DNA from: Apus apus
Taxonomy: Eukaryota; Chordata; Aves; Apodiformes; Apodidae
Length of the DNA stretch: 64,000 nucleotides
Assembly (NCBI RefSeq): GCF_020740795.1
Contig: NC_067312.1
Location: 62,640,905 to 62,704,904 of the forward strand
Direction of reading: 5' to 3'
Positions within the stretch are counted from its first letter, which is position 1, and each line of letters opens with the position of its first letter. The notes below the pieces were generated by a model, which worked only from the letters and a program-made list of their open reading frames with translations, ran no database searches and was not told the origin of the DNA. A program made the position numbers and the translations under genes. This document shows positions 1 to 28,740 of the stretch, piece after piece.

Positions 1-648
1 TTTTAAAAACAAACAAAAAATAATAAAAAATTTAAACAGAAAACCAAAACAAAATTGTTGAAAGTATAACTTCAAAGGAGAAAGTACTATCAAAACTAAG
101 CCTTGAAGCAAAAGAATTAAAAACTGAATTTTGTACACTGACTTACATAATTCAAGGTATACCTCTGGGTAGTGAAAGTTATTTCTTACCCTTAAGTACA
201 AAATGTAAAGAAACCCCAAGTTAAGAAAAGTATCTTAATAAACAGGCACTAGATTCTCTGTATCTTTTAAAAAGAATCATGAGACTCTCATGTAGCAATG
301 GATGTTGAGTGAGAATAAAGAAGGGCAGTGTTAATATTTAACACTAATAATTTGAATCTTGAGTATCCACTGTACTTCAAAAACAGTAAGGGGAAACTGA
401 AGGGGACATTCTCTATTTCACTAACTAGAACCAACTTCAGTCACTTAACAGAAAGGAATTAACCACCTTCCTTAAAAGTATGGAAGATATTTGTGTACAA
501 CTGAAGCTTTAATTTTTCCTATGAGCAAAATATAGTTCTTATGTGAAACAGTGGCAAAGAACAATGCACTTAATATTACCCTCACCAATTATGCTAAAAT
601 TTCTCTAGAAGTCATGCAGTCTATTACATACATAGAAAGAGTAAAAAC
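1..648 (-). other. CEP120 intron 13 (partial)
   Basis: AT-rich intron sequence downstream of exon 13. No further CEP120 exon can be read here. The remaining coiled-coil exons must lie left of the window. No repeat was recognised. Confidence 0.8.
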
Positions 649-18510
<17,862 letters not shown>

Positions 18511-18729
18511 CTCCCCACCCCGTCCGGGAACTGCTGAGGCGGAAGCTCGGGAGCGCAGCAGCGCCCGGCGCAGAGAACGGAACGGAAACCCCCACCAGAC
18601 CGGCCGCCGCCCGCCGCCCTTTTGCCGCCGCGGAGCCTTTAAACGCCAACTGCCCTCCCGCCGCACTTCCGCCTGGCAACGGCGGCCCCGCCCGCCGCGC
18701 GCCGCGACACTTCCCGGGCGGGCGCGAGG

Positions 18730-18800
18730 CCCCGCCCCCGCCGCCGTGGCCCCGCCCCCCGCCGCCGTGGCCCCGCCCCCGAGTCCAGGGCCCCGCCCCC
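18730..18800. promoter_or_regulatory. Array of four GC boxes (Sp/KLF sites)
   Basis: Four identical CCCCGCCCCC boxes begin at 18730, 18750, 18771 and 18791, giving spacings of 20, 21 and 20 bp. They are joined by GCCGCCGTGG-type spacers. They lie 220-290 bp upstream of the CEP120 ATG. Sp1-family binding is inferred from the motif only. Confidence 0.75.
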
Positions 18801-18990
18801 TCGATCGCCGCCCGCAGCAGCCGGGGCGGGCCCGGGGGGCGGGGGGCGCGGCCGCGGGGGGCTCGGTCTGCCCGGGTTGGGTTTATCTGTCTGTGCGCTG
18901 GGGGGGAAATGGCCGGACGGGCCTCCGGGCGGCTGCGGGGATCGCTCTGGCTCCTGGGGTGGCTCGGGCGCGGGGTCGGCTAACGGGGCA

Positions 18991-19950
18991 TCGGCAGGTG
19001 CCCGTAGGGCGGGCGGTGTAAAACGCGCACGGGGCGCCCCATCGAGTCAAGGAAAGTGGTCGAAAACCTCACACACGTAAATAAAAACCTAAATATGGCA
19101 TTGCAGTTTTCACAAGGATTTTGCATTGCCAGTCGACCGGTACCAGGTACTTCAAAGAGTTCCTGTCTGTTAAAACACCGAAATTCCATTATTTTTCTCC
19201 CACTGTGATGAGTGGCAGGGCAGGAGAATCTGAATTTACTTACAGCAAAATGCAGCTTTGTCAGGGACTTAGATAATTTCTTAAGGTGTCTGCCTTCCAT
19301 ATGAAGTAATAATCAAGCAATAATACGAATCACTGTTCCCTGGCACCCCGCGTTACGCGTATGCCTTGACTGTGAGGCAGAATAAACCAGTTCCATGTTT
19401 ACAAACTTCAGTTCGTGAGGTAGCCTAGCAAAACTTTTGCGGTGAAACAAAATATTTTTGTAACACATACTAACACATAACACAGAAAGATACTAGGTCA
19501 CAATCTGCAAACATCAGGAGAGGAAGAAGCCCATTCCTTTTGCAGGAGTTTATCTGGCTCTGAAACACTGTTAAATGCATTTTCTTCTTTCTGGGTTTAA
19601 TCTGTTCAAGTTTAGTTCTGGCTGGTAGCTTTTGTTGTGGCATCTTCTGTTGTATAACAATGCATTTGGCATGACAACTCTGCATTTACAGCCCAGAGTT
19701 CTTAAATATCCAACGCTGTTAGCTTCTGCAAACCAGATTGTAGGTACTTTAATGCAGCCCTGGAGGCAGACACCAAAAAGTGAGGTTTTTTAGCTAGAGA
19801 GGGAGCATGATCACAGTAGATGACAAAAGTGTGGAACCGACTAGGCAGCTTTTTTTTTTATTTGAAAATTGTTTTTTCTTGGTGTGATTCCAAGCAAGTC
19901 TACCTATCACCACTGAGAACACTTTTTTTATTACACCTTCATAGTCTTGC
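18991..19950. other. Intergenic sequence, no gene seen
   Basis: CpG content drops quickly after 19050. The stretch has no recognisable exon or repeat family. Confidence 0.6.
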
Positions 19951-19959
19951 CTAGTTGGA

Positions 19960-20168
19960 CCTCATCTTATGCCTTTGCCTGCCCCGATGTCAGGCTGCAG
20001 GGCGTTCACTGCTCTTATGCCAGTACTGGAGGGCAGCAGTGAGCACATCTGTGGGAGGTGCACCCAGGAAGAGGAACTTCTCCATTTGGTGGTAAAGCTC
20101 CTGGAAGCTCTACTCTGTTGCCTCATGGATGCTACTGAGAGCAGAAGAGTCATATCTGTGATTTAGGC
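19960..20168 (+). mobile_element. Possible CR1 ORF1-like remnant
   Basis: A plus-strand open frame reads EGSSEHICGRCTQEEELLHL and then VVKLLEALLCC. This resembles the Cys-containing, Leu/Glu heptad-type segment found in ORF1 of avian CR1 elements. Only about 200 bp is readable, and no flanking CR1 sequence continues it in the same orientation. Chance resemblance is possible. Confidence 0.35.
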
Positions 20169-20493
20169 TAATTGCTAAGGAGTATGAGAAGCAGGCAAAA
20201 AGAGAAGACAATATTAGAATAAAAGAATCATTTAGTTTGGAAAAGACCCTTAATCTGGAACTCTCCTGGCACTACTTAGGCAATTTCCTCTTGTTCTGTT
20301 GCTCGTAAGTTTGAATCAGCTTGTTTGTGTCAAAGGTTAAACACTAAGTATTCTTCAGATGCTAGAGAAGAAAAGGAGAATAAGTATGTTCAGTGCAATG
20401 ACTTTCTTTCCCAATTTCTCTATCACACACAACAATTTAAATTTAATTATAAGGAGGGAAGAGGAAGATTCACAGTAGGTCTAATAGTTAGCA

Positions 20494-20798
20494 AATCATA
20501 GAATCATAAAATCATAGAATCATTCTGGTTGGAAAGGATCTTGAAGATCCTCAAGTCCAACCATAACCTAAATCCACCTACCATAACCTAATCTACCCGT
20601 TCAGTGCTTAAATCATGTCCCTAAGCACCACATCTATATTTCTTTTAAACACTTCCAGAGACGGTGACTCCACCACCTCCCTGGGCAGCCTGTTCCACTG
20701 TCCAACCACTCTTTTGGTAAAGAAATTCTTTCTAATATCTAGTCTAAATCTCCCCTGGTGCAGCTTCAGGCCATTTCCTGTCTTCCTGTCATCATTCA
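20494..20798 (-). mobile_element. CR1 LINE 3' fragment
   Basis: A minus-strand CR1 tail of about 300 bp. It starts with the repeated AATCATAGAATCATAAAATC terminal motif and continues through TTGGAAAGGATC to CTGGGCAGCCTGTTCCACTG. The minus-strand frame still reads [20 protein letters not shown] and [15 protein letters not shown], the C terminus of CR1 ORF2, so this is a fairly young copy. Confidence 0.92.
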
Positions 20799-21514
20799 CT
20801 TGAGAGAAAGCAGTGGAAACGTGTAGTTATGCAGTCCTAGTAAACTACTTGTGACATGAAGCAGTAGTGCTCTTTTGCCCCGGGGGAATGACATTAATCA
20901 AAGCCTGCAGGCACTCAGTTACCTTTCCAAATCAAGGATTATATTCTTTCCCATAAATACCTGATTTCTAAGATTCACAACATAATATTCTTGACAAATT
21001 CACTAATATTCTGGGGCACTCAGATACACAGAAAAAAATGCAAATGAATGTCTAATACATGCTGGTGATTATAACACTAAAATCAAGGGGGGCAAGTGAC
21101 ATTCTAGGATCTTCTCTCAAATACCTTTATCTATGTATAGTAAGTCCTTACAGGGGATAACATTAGAGACTAGTCTTCACTAGCATGAAGAAAAGAATGG
21201 AGAATATGTATATAACATCTATGTAACAAAAAAACCAACCAAACAAAAAAACCCAACAAGTATCAATGTTCTAGTTGTGAAGACCAGAATACTGGAAATG
21301 TGCTAAAGCCAATCCTTAAGGCAAGGATGACTTCATTGTGGTGATCTGTATAGATCATAGGAAGTGATACACAGAAAAATATAGCCTAAACCCCAGGGAG
21401 TTTATCGTCTAGTAAGCAGTACACATTTGCTTACACAAGCTGTCTATGTAACTGGTAGCTCTGTGCCAAGATGAGTAGGTAGACCAGATGAACAGAGTTA
21501 GAGACTAGATTTTA

Positions 21515-21615
21515 AACCCATTATGAAGATGGATGACTGAGCAATAGAAGGATTGAATGACTTGTCCAGGGATGCATAGGAATGATAATAACATGAATTT
21601 AATCCTTTTTCCACA
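21515..21615 (-). mobile_element. MIR-like ancient SINE remnant
   Basis: The sequence around AATGACTTGTCCAGGGATGC, preceded by a GATGGATGACTGAGCAATAG stretch, looks like the conserved core of a MIR-type SINE. It is heavily diverged. The orientation was judged from the core motif. Assignment is by eye only. Confidence 0.4.
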
Positions 21616-22430
21616 TTCCATTATGGTGTACTATGCAAAACATAGTATTGTCTCTGAAAAGCTACTTTTTGTGTCAACTATAACATATTGTGAAGTTCAC
21701 TAGATACTACAGAGCATATACTCTGCCATACATATTGTTGTGCTTTTTTTTTTTTTCCTAATTGTAGTGAAGGCTGCAATGTAACTGCTTTTTAAATTTC
21801 TAAATCCCTTGTGGACATTAATGGCATGTTTTTCAGTCAGTGATTTCTTGTAGGACTGATCTTGTGCTCCGAAAACACAAGGAAGGAAAGGGGTCACATC
21901 TGTAACTCTCCTGTGGGGTGGAACGGACCAGACAGATGACCCAAATTGACCAAAATATTCCATCCCACATGCATCATACTCAACATAAATCTGAGGGATC
22001 ACAACTGTGAAGCTTTCTCCATCCATGACTGGTATCCTGGGAGGACTCCATCACTTTGCCTTTTATCTTGATCTGCCCATTCCTGAATCTTTATGTTCCT
22101 GTATCCAGCTCCCATCTGCTGCTGGGTACATGAGTCCAGTCTTTCCAGGGACTTTCCTGAGATGAGCATTATTGGAGGAGAGCATAATACTGGTTTTAGA
22201 TAATTTTTTAACATACTTTTATATATTCAATTATTTTTCTTTTTGTCACTACTATTTCATTACAGATGTGCAGTTTAGTTTCCAGACTGTTGGTCTCTCT
22301 CCCATATTCTCTGCCCTTCCATAGAGGGGAAGGGATACGGGTAAATAGAGAGCATCTGCCATTCGTTTAATTGCTGGTCCAGCAGTAAAATAGTGACAGA
22401 GTTAAAAGTAGACAGTTAAATACAGGATAT

Positions 22431-22700
22431 AGAATCACAGAATATCCTTAGCTGGAAGGGACCCATGAGGATCACTGAGTCCAGTTCCCGACAGGGCAAC
22501 AAAGATAACCATCTTCATCTTAAACACCAAAATGCCTTGGGCCATTAACATTTCCCTGGGGAGCTTGTTCTGGTGCTTGACCACTCTCAATGAAGAACTT
22601 GTTCCTAATATCCATCATGACCTTCCTCTGACAATAAGCCATTCCCTTGGGTCCTGTCACTGAACACCAGATAAAAGAGATCAACACCTGCCTCTCTGCT
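22431..22700 (-). mobile_element. CR1 LINE 3' fragment (older)
   Basis: A minus-strand CR1 tail starting AGAATCACAGAATATCCTTA, then GCTGGAAGGGACCCATGAGG and a decayed CTTGTTCTGGTGCTTGACCA region. It is less well preserved than the adjacent copy at 22807. Its far boundary near 22700 is unclear. Confidence 0.8.
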
Positions 22701-22806
22701 CCTCTAGTAGCTGTACCAAAAAGTTGTCTTCAACGTGATTCAGGAATTTCCTGGATTTATTGCCAGGCCATGGCACCATGACAAGCAGGGTGATGGGGCC
22801 CCATCT

Positions 22807-23262
22807 AATCATAGAATCATAGCATGGTTTGGGTTGGAAGGGACCTTAAAGATCATATAGTTCAAACCCTCCTGCATGGACAGGGACAACTCCCACTAGA
22901 CTAGGTTCCTCAAAGCCCCATCCAACCTGTCCTTCAGCATTTACAGGGATGGGGAAGTGTCCCATCCACAACTCCTCTGGGCAGCCTGCTCCAGTGTCTC
23001 ACCATCCTCACTGTAAAAAATTTCCTCCTTATATGTAATCCAAGCCTATTCTCCTTCAGTTTGAAACCATTACCTCTTGACTTTCAGTACATGCCCTTGT
23101 AAAAAGTCTCCCCGTCTTTCCTGTAGGACCCGTTTACGTACTGGAAAGCCACTAGAAGGTCTCCTTGGAGCCATCTTTTATCCACGCTGAACAACCCCCA
23201 ACTTTCCCAGCCTGTCTTCACAGGAAAAGTATTCCAGCTTTCTGATCATCTTTGTGGCAACT
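22807..23262 (-). mobile_element. CR1 LINE 3' fragment
   Basis: A minus-strand CR1 3' end of about 455 bp. It begins AATCATAGAATCATAGCATG and GGTTGGAAGGGACCTTAAAG and runs through GGCAGCCTGCTCCAGTGTCT into the ORF2 C-terminal region. It sits about 100 bp beyond another minus-strand CR1 tail, so two copies of the same strand lie side by side. Confidence 0.92.
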
Positions 23263-26200
23263 TTTTAGTATAATGAAAGTGTAAAATATTAACATCCAAG
23301 AAATGTATATTGTGTCTAAGTTTTGTTGGTAATTCAATGTCTGAGGTAAAATCACAAGTACTTAGTTCTATTAATGTCATCAGCAGAGACTCCAGTGATT
23401 TAAGCTGGAACTGTTGCCATTTTAGCTCCAGCTTTAAGGCTGAAGCTTTGGAGCACAACTTGCCTTATGTACTGTCACATTTTCAGAAATGGCATTTTAG
23501 AGCATCTTTCATCTTGAAAAATTAGTATTTTCCTGATTAGGACTGCAGAGAGAATTTTACCAGTAAAGTCTGCAATGCAAATAACATAATAAGCCATGCA
23601 AATAACAAAATAAATTGTATAAATATATATTTTTAATATTTATTGAAGAAAAAATATATCTTAGGTGTTTGGAAGATAGTTTTATTTTCAGCAAAGTAGC
23701 ATTTTGTTATTAGCATTCACTATTAGCTCTACAGCTTTTATGAAAGGATCCCAAATACTATTAGTGACTATTAATGGGCTTAATTTGATCTTACATGTTA
23801 TTCTAAGAATGTAACACAACATAATATCCAAAACATTTTATACTGTCACCCAGATTAGGTGTTGCATTATAGCACTAGTTATAACTGATTCAAAGGGGAG
23901 ATAATACCACATAGTGAATAACCATTAATATATCACCTTTGCATTTTTAGTTTAAAAGAATCTGGCAATATGATCCTGTCTGAGCCTGAAAACAGTTCTG
24001 CTGGGCCCACTGGTGGCTGTGCACAACATGTGTTTTTAGCATGACAACAAGAACTTGGGGAGAAAAAAGTATATGGCTTGCCTCATCCATTGAGCTATTT
24101 TTATTTATACATTGAGGGCTCCAAATATACGAATCCCTCATGTGCGTATTAACTTTACCACTCCTCCCTAGTTTTGCACATCTTCCCTCACCAGTAAGGC
24201 AGAATCAAACACGTTCACTACACTGAGGGGCATGGAGTGAATGCCCCTTGAGATATCCAAAGAGGAAAATTGAGCTTGTTCCTAACATTGCCTTTGGAGC
24301 TAAAGACACTTGTTTTCAATGAAGCTGGTCTGTAAGGATGCAGAAACCAGAGAGTTTTCCCCTGCCCCTTTTGACAGTAATACTTAGTAATACTTAATAA
24401 TACTTCATGCAAATAACAGTGCTTAATCTTATGGTACTATAGAATATTGTATTACTCAATATCCTACGTTACATCTTTTTCCCACTCAAAAGAATTTACA
24501 CTTGAAAATCTACGGACTTAGACCTGCTAGTGCATTCTAATGCTTTTAAAGTGATCTAGCCTGGATTCTTTCCTTCTACTCTTGTTTTCATAGCAGTATC
24601 AGAGAAACATTTAAATCCTTTGCTTAAATTGAACAATCTCTAGTGACTAATGAAGATATAGTTTATTTTTGGAATATTTTACTTTTTCTTCTACCTCTTC
24701 AGTGTACTACTTACATGAGGATTTTAGTTTTGCCACTTTCTTCAAACTAAGCACTATTACATTTAATAGTGATATGTAAAAATCAATAATATTCACTTAC
24801 AATTTCAGATAAGCAAAATGTATCAATACCTGTATTTTTTCTTTTGCATCCTCTAAATAACCTTGAAAAAATAGAATTAATCAATTGGGATAAACAGGAA
24901 TGCTACCAGAAAAACAAGATTGTAATGGGAACTGCTCCCAGGACATACATTTTAAGTAATATGCAGAGTTGTAAGAATATTACTTCCATATCATTCCACC
25001 TCTGTGAAAAAATGTACTGTATGGATTCACAAGTTAATACCTTCTGTATGTTAATATTTTCAAGCTCCAAAAATCTCTCTGCAGAAAATCAATATGGGTT
25101 GCACCTGAAAAGAAGCATTTATCTAAGAATTTACTATATTTATTTCAAATTCTAGAAGCTTCCATTAGCTGCTAGTTCAAAAAGTATTTCTAGCATGTTC
25201 TAGTCCTTATCCTTTTCTTGTTTAAGGTTTAAATGGTAAAATGTTAAGTGAATAATCTGACAGTGTAAATTAAAATAACATCTAAAACCATGTTTTAAAG
25301 TGATTGAAAACTTTGCTTGTATTGTTGAGAGAGTGTTAAAGCATGATCTAATTTTTTAATAGTATAGAATTTATAGATTGACATAGTACAAAATAGAAGA
25401 GTGATTTTTGGCCTATATTCCCATCTACATAGCCATTGCAAATATTTTAAGAGAAGATCAGACAAGCATCTGCTTGAATCAGTAGTGGTGTAGTCTTGAA
25501 ACAGGAAGATGGAATTTGCGATCTCTAAGGGCCTCTTAGAGCATTATTTTTTAATTTAACTTTGTCTAATTGACAGATGCCTACAATACATGTATTTACA
25601 ATTTAAAATTAATGATTTGAAGTTTTAATTAGTTTATGGTTTTAAGAAATTATATGAGTACAGGTCAGAAAGATAAGGAACAAATATATTGGAATTGAAA
25701 AAGCAATGTCAGACAAAGCTGGATAAAATGCCGGTATACTTTTCTAAAAAGAATACAAAGCTGAGGGGGGAATATTATTCCTTTAAATATTAGTACTGTT
25801 CAGATGGAGAGAAGAAGAATGTTTGGTTTCACTGAATGTTGAAAAAACAACAGGTAAGCAACACTATTTAATTTTGGCAATATTGTGTGTGGACACACAA
25901 AAAAATATTTCCCCTTGCTGCAATTGCTGAGCTGTTTGGGGTTTGTTTTGTTGGGGTCTTTTTGGTCACAATGATCTGAATGACTGAGAAAGTAGTCTAC
26001 TAAGAGTTGCTCTAAAAATATTTACCGTCAGCTGTCTGAGAATGGATAGCATATTAACTGAATAGCAAGAAAAAAAAAGACTTCATAGTTCTACAAATTC
26101 TTATTGTTCCACTTACACTAGCTTTTCCAGAGAAAAATAAGAAACACATAACTTTTGAAATCATCGCAAATTCACTCCATGGAAAAATAATTTGTATAGA

Positions 26201-27635
26201 GTGTATGAAAGTTTATGTAATTTGAATAATAATAGCAGAAATAAAGCTATCAGGATAAATGGAAAATATTTATTTATCAATATACAATGTAGCATATATC
26301 ACAAGCAGTGCTAAAGGCTATGGATTGATAGGAACATGTAATAAATTTTATATAGATTCCAAATTATATCTCTACAAGATTCAAGTCCATGAAATTACTG
26401 TGTTAGAAATACTAGAAGAGAAATTACAGTGGAAAGATAACTCAGCAGATTTAAATTGACACTGCTGAAAAAATACAGCATTATTGACAGATAATTATAA
26501 ATGTTACCAAAACTACAACTGGATGGAAAATTGTGAAATTATTTCTGCAGGATTTATGTTAGGAATAAACAGCTGTAAAGGGGATGAGATCATAAAACTT
26601 GGAGGATGTCACACACCAGGAGAGAATAACACAAACGGATACTGGAAACATTAGAAAATATTAAAACAGAAGGATGTTATCTGACACATTTTCATGGTCA
26701 GAGTGGTCATTTAAATTCATCCCACTCTTTTTCCGTGGGCATCTATTTGCAGCTATTAATATTTCCTGATAGAATACAAGCTTTTTTCTTCATTACCTTT
26801 CTTCTGAAGTCTGGAGAAATTCTGCAGGCATAAGGATAGTTCATTATATTTAATTCAGGAACATACAGTATTCAGTCTAGGTTGCTCGTTAATTCATGTA
26901 GTTCCTTGTTTAGATTTTGTGAACTTCAGTGATACCTTGGTAAGTCAGATCCTTAAACTTCCTTTTATTTTTTTTCTTTTGGCATTCCTGATTCTGAGGG
27001 AAAGAAGTAGAATCCATAAATTTCATACTGCCAAACCTTTTATTAACTATACTAAGAACAGATGAGCTCTGCTTTTCTCATAACAAAAGTATGTTGGTCC
27101 AGATCCTTTAAAACATTTCCTTCCCCTCATCTCTCCCTCCTCCCAGCTGAGAATATTTCCTATATTTTTATTGTCCTCAAACTTATTTTCATTATTGCTC
27201 AAGTTCAACAACTTCAAAGGCCTTAGAGAGCCACATCCTGCTAGATAGCTTCTATGTTCTGCTGTCTATGGAGTGTAAATTAAGGCACATAGTGCAACTG
27301 CAATTAAATGCCTTTATGCAGCTTGGGTTCTACACCACAGAGTATTCTTTTTCCACATGGAAAAACAAAGTTAGGGACTTGAATAGAAAAAACCAATAAC
27401 TTCAATGCAGTGTTTTGAAAGAGTAAATTGTTTACTCTTTGAAGAGAGTAAATTGTTTTGAGTTGGATGCTCAGAGAGGAATCTTCAGTGGTGAGTTGGC
27501 TTCTGGTGCTAAACTTTATGTGAAGGATTTACCAGTTTTCTTAAGATAAATGCCTTGTCATTCAGTTTTTCATCTTATAAAGAAAGAAAAGTAGATGTCA
27601 TTAATTATTTGAAAAGCAATATGAAATAAAACAGG
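23263..27635. other. Intergenic AT-rich sequence, no gene seen
   Basis: Four kilobases of AT-rich unique-looking sequence. There is a small 10-bp direct repeat at about 24376-24405 (variants of AGTAATACTT). Open frames are short and show no family resemblance or splice structure. Confidence 0.6.
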
Positions 27636-27639
27636 GGGA

Positions 27640-27790
27640 TCATTCTGATAACCCTTATCTTAGAAAAGATGTATTGGAACTAGAAAAGATTCAGAGAAAG
27701 GTAACAAGGGTGATCAAAGCTTGGAAAGGCTTCTTTAGAAGGAGCAACTGAATAATGTAGAATTTTTCAGTCTGGAAAAAAAAAGACAGT
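27640..27790 (+). mobile_element. Old CR1-like LINE fragment
   Basis: The run ATTGGAACTAGAAAAGATTC, then AGAGAAAGGTAACAAGGGTG and ATCAAAGCTTGGAAAGG, matches the ORF2 C-terminal pattern 'LEKIQRKxTRVIK' of ancient CR1-type LINEs on the plus strand. It is strongly decayed and without a readable tail. Confidence 0.5.
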
Positions 27791-28417
27791 TTAGTGATGA
27801 TACTGGCAGACGTTGCAAAATCACAGGCTGCCTAAATTCTGCAGAACTTTGAACAAAAGAGCCAAGTCCAGGAGTCCAAAACAGGCGAATTCTTCAGAGA
27901 GCATCTAAATTTTCTGTGAACATCCTCACCACAGGATATTGTCAATGCAAAATCTTGACATTCAAATGAAGCCTGGACTAGTAGTGTAAAGGAAATATAT
28001 AGAGGGTTACTAAACAGAAAAAGCAAAGGAATTTCCTGACCTGAAAGCAATCAGTGTCTAGGGAAGTATGTGGAGGCAGTCTCAAATGTGATTGCTATGT
28101 TCTTATTAATCCTTGGACACTGATGGTTCAGGGCCCTTTGAACAAATAACAAGATAGCTGTAATGTCAGTTATTAACTGAAGTAAGTAAAATTTTTGGAA
28201 AAAATCATAAGAGAACAAAAGTGACATACAGAATAAAACTAGAGCTTACATAACAGTGAAACAGTAATAATTAGACAAAACCAGATATCAGTTAGAGAAA
28301 AACATGTCCCAATTAGTCAACAGTGTGGCCTTGAGACAGGCCTTGCAAGACACCTGCAAGATAGATGGAAGGGATGGAAAGGAGCTCTTCCCAGAATGCC
28401 ACCCTCAAAACAAGAAG

Positions 28418-28740
28418 GACATGGAGCTGTTGGAGAGGGTCCAGAGAAGGGCCATGAACATGATCAAAGGGCTGGAGCAGCTCTGCTACGAAGACAGGCT
28501 GAAAGAGTTGGAGCTATTCAGCCTGGTGAAGTGAAGGCTCTGGGGAGACCTGATAGCTGCCTTCCAGCACCTGGGGGGGGGCCTGCAGGAAAGCTGGGGA
28601 GGGGCTTTTCACCAGAGAGGACAGCGAAAGGACAAAGGATAATGGTTTCAAACTGAAAGAAGGGTGATTTAGGTTAGGCATCAGGAATAAATTCTTCACC
28701 ATGAGGGTGGAAGGTGCTGGAATAGGTTGCCCAGGAATAT
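28418..28740 (+). mobile_element. CR1 LINE fragment lacking its tail
   Basis: The plus-strand CR1 ORF2 C-terminal region reads DMELLERVQRRAMNMIKGLE and QLCYEDRLKELELFSL. It continues in other frames to AATAGGTTGCCCAGG and stops about 120 bp before a normal CR1 end. A 9-base G run at about 28573 marks one disruption. Confidence 0.85.
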
